A stretch of DNA of 59,861 nucleotides from Candidatus Scalindua sp. (GTDB taxonomy: Bacteria > Planctomycetota > Brocadiia > Brocadiales > Scalinduaceae): positions 1-59,861 of the forward strand of contig JAIQZR010000108.1 of NCBI GenBank assembly GCA_021777035.1. Reading direction: 5' to 3'. A model generated the notes under the pieces. The model was not told where the DNA came from. It did no database searches and saw nothing but the letters and a program-made list of their open reading frames with translations. The position numbers and the translations under genes are program-made. Shown piece after piece: positions 59,016 through 59,861 of the stretch. Positions within the stretch are counted from its first letter, which is position 1; the number at the start of each line of letters is the position of its first letter.

Positions 59016-59861
59016 ATGGAATCATACGAATATGTTTTTACTGCCCTCAGGGGAAGGCAAGCGGGCAGAGGGTATTATACCGCAATGTGCCCTATGAAAC
59101 TAGTCCCCAAGATATTTCTCTTTCAAGAAGAAGAAATCCCCGCTGAGTTGCGTTCACAAAGAACTCTCAATAAATCTAGAATCCCAGAAATAACTAAGTA
59201 TATTTTAAATAACAGAACAGATTATATTTTTTCTTCGATTACCGCATCGGTTGACGGGGAAGTAAGGTTTGAACCATTTTGTTTCAATGATAAGAAAGTT
59301 GAAGATGTAGGAAAATTAAGGATAACTATGGACTCTCGTTTTATTATAAACGATGGGCAACATAGAAGAGCTGCAATAGAGCAAGCCCTGGTTGAATGCC
59401 CGGATTTAGGAGACGAAACAATATCAGTAGTTTTCTTTATTGATGTTGGTTTAAAAAATACTCAACAAATGTTTGCGGATCTTAATAAACACTCTGTGAG
59501 ACCAACACGTTCAATAGGTATTCTTTACGACTACCGAGATCCTTTATCAGCCCTTGCTAGAACATTAATAGAAAAGGTCAGTGTCTTCCGCAATTTAACT
59601 GAAATTGAAAAAACTAATATCTCAAACCGCTCTACAAAGCTATTTACATTAAGCAGTATATTTCAAGGAACAGCATGCTTATTAAGAAAACCACAAAATT
59701 CTAAAGAAGTTAGCAAGGAAGAAGAATCTCTGGCTATAAGCTTTTGGGAGAGTGTTAGCAATAACATGAAAGACTGGCAATTAGCAGCAGAAAAGTCTGT
59801 CAGCACCCATGAGCTAAGACGAGACTATATACACTCCAACGCACTTGCTATGCATGCTATT
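59016..59861 (+). CDS. dndB: DNA sulfur modification protein DndB, 3' end outside the window
   Basis: An open frame of 282 codons to the window end, starting at an ATG after a AAAGGAG site. The D-G-Q-H-R-R-A-A-I-E motif (about 115), P-K-I-F-L-F, R-T-L-N-K-S-R-I-P-E-I and F-A-D-L-N-K-H match DndB of the DGQHR family. DndB negatively regulates phosphorothioation and the dnd operon. dndC, dndD and dndE should follow to the right. The strong promoter and operator-like repeat directly upstream support a regulated unit. Confidence 0.93.
   Translation, partial: MESYEYVFTALRGRQAGRGYYTAMCPMKLVPKIFLFQEEEIPAELRSQRTLNKSRIPEITKYILNNRTDYIFSSITASVDGEVRFEPFCFNDKKVEDVGKLRITMDSRFIINDGQHRRAAIEQALVECPDLGDETISVVFFIDVGLKNTQQMFADLNKHSVRPTRSIGILYDYRDPLSALARTLIEKVSVFRNLTEIEKTNISNRSTKLFTLSSIFQGTACLLRKPQNSKEVSKEEESLAISFWESVSNNMKDWQLAAEKSVSTHELRRDYIHSNALAMHAI

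Noticed and set aside
1..59861. CRISPR array or cas genes
   Set aside because: No regular spaced repeat series and no cas-like protein was seen.

Overview
The window is low-GC bacterial chromosome. I infer a planctomycete, most like the anammox-type Brocadiales. The basis is the gene order radical-SAM-linked DUF2344 - rng - rplU - rpmA - obgE - coaX, four-subunit 2-oxoglutarate:ferredoxin oxidoreductase genes beside sucCD and a two-subunit class I fumarase, a CooT-type nickel protein, and a remnant of a PEP-CTERM sorting tail. No marker gene proves the taxon.

Layout. (1) 1-20433 is mostly core genome: RNA processing and ribosomal genes, Obg, pantothenate kinase, then a short decayed patch (5.3-8.2 kb) with a frameshifted RelE-type toxin and its antitoxin, a PEP-CTERM remnant, a truncated DUF3800 gene and two copies of a 37-bp repeat. 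Next come central carbon genes (sucC-sucD, korD-korA-korB-GNAT/korC, gpmI, fumarase alpha/beta), a response regulator, cooT, and tRNA-His and tRNA-Arg. (2) From 20436 to the end of the window is accessory DNA that begins with a tyrosine integrase abutting tRNA-Arg. It includes a large TraG/VirD4-like ATPase with extra C-terminal domains, a cyclase-like/STAND NTPase protein, an XRE/HTH/RuvC/RuvC-like operon, and an isoprenoid-synthase/DedA membrane operon. It continues with a long repeat protein, a 2TM-GAF protein, and a block resembling integron gene cassettes (AbiTii, an unknown gene, DUF2513, perhaps a methyltransferase plus TIR-KaiC pair). (3) 44.5-49.9 kb is a second mobile module: a large serine recombinase, DUF932, a small ribbon-helix-helix-like protein, a second TraG-like ATPase and a RadC-like protein. 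(4) 50268-57700 is a tightly overlapping eight-gene minus-strand operon with two ATP-grasp ligases, three iron/2-oxoglutarate-type oxygenases, a cysteinyl-tRNA synthetase paralogue, an SGNH hydrolase and a nucleotidyltransferase. I read it as an undescribed biosynthetic cluster. It is followed by a canonical-looking attC site, a broken UvrD-like helicase, a structured RNA region, and dndB, the first gene of a DNA phosphorothioation locus that runs off the window.

How it fits together. The right two thirds of the window look like a stacked defence and accessory island built by several recombination systems (tyrosine integrase at a tRNA gene, serine recombinase, integron-type attC sites, direct repeats). 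The strongest candidates for undescribed biology are the eight-gene cluster, the TIR-KaiC protein with its methyltransferase neighbour, and the cyclase-like/STAND protein.
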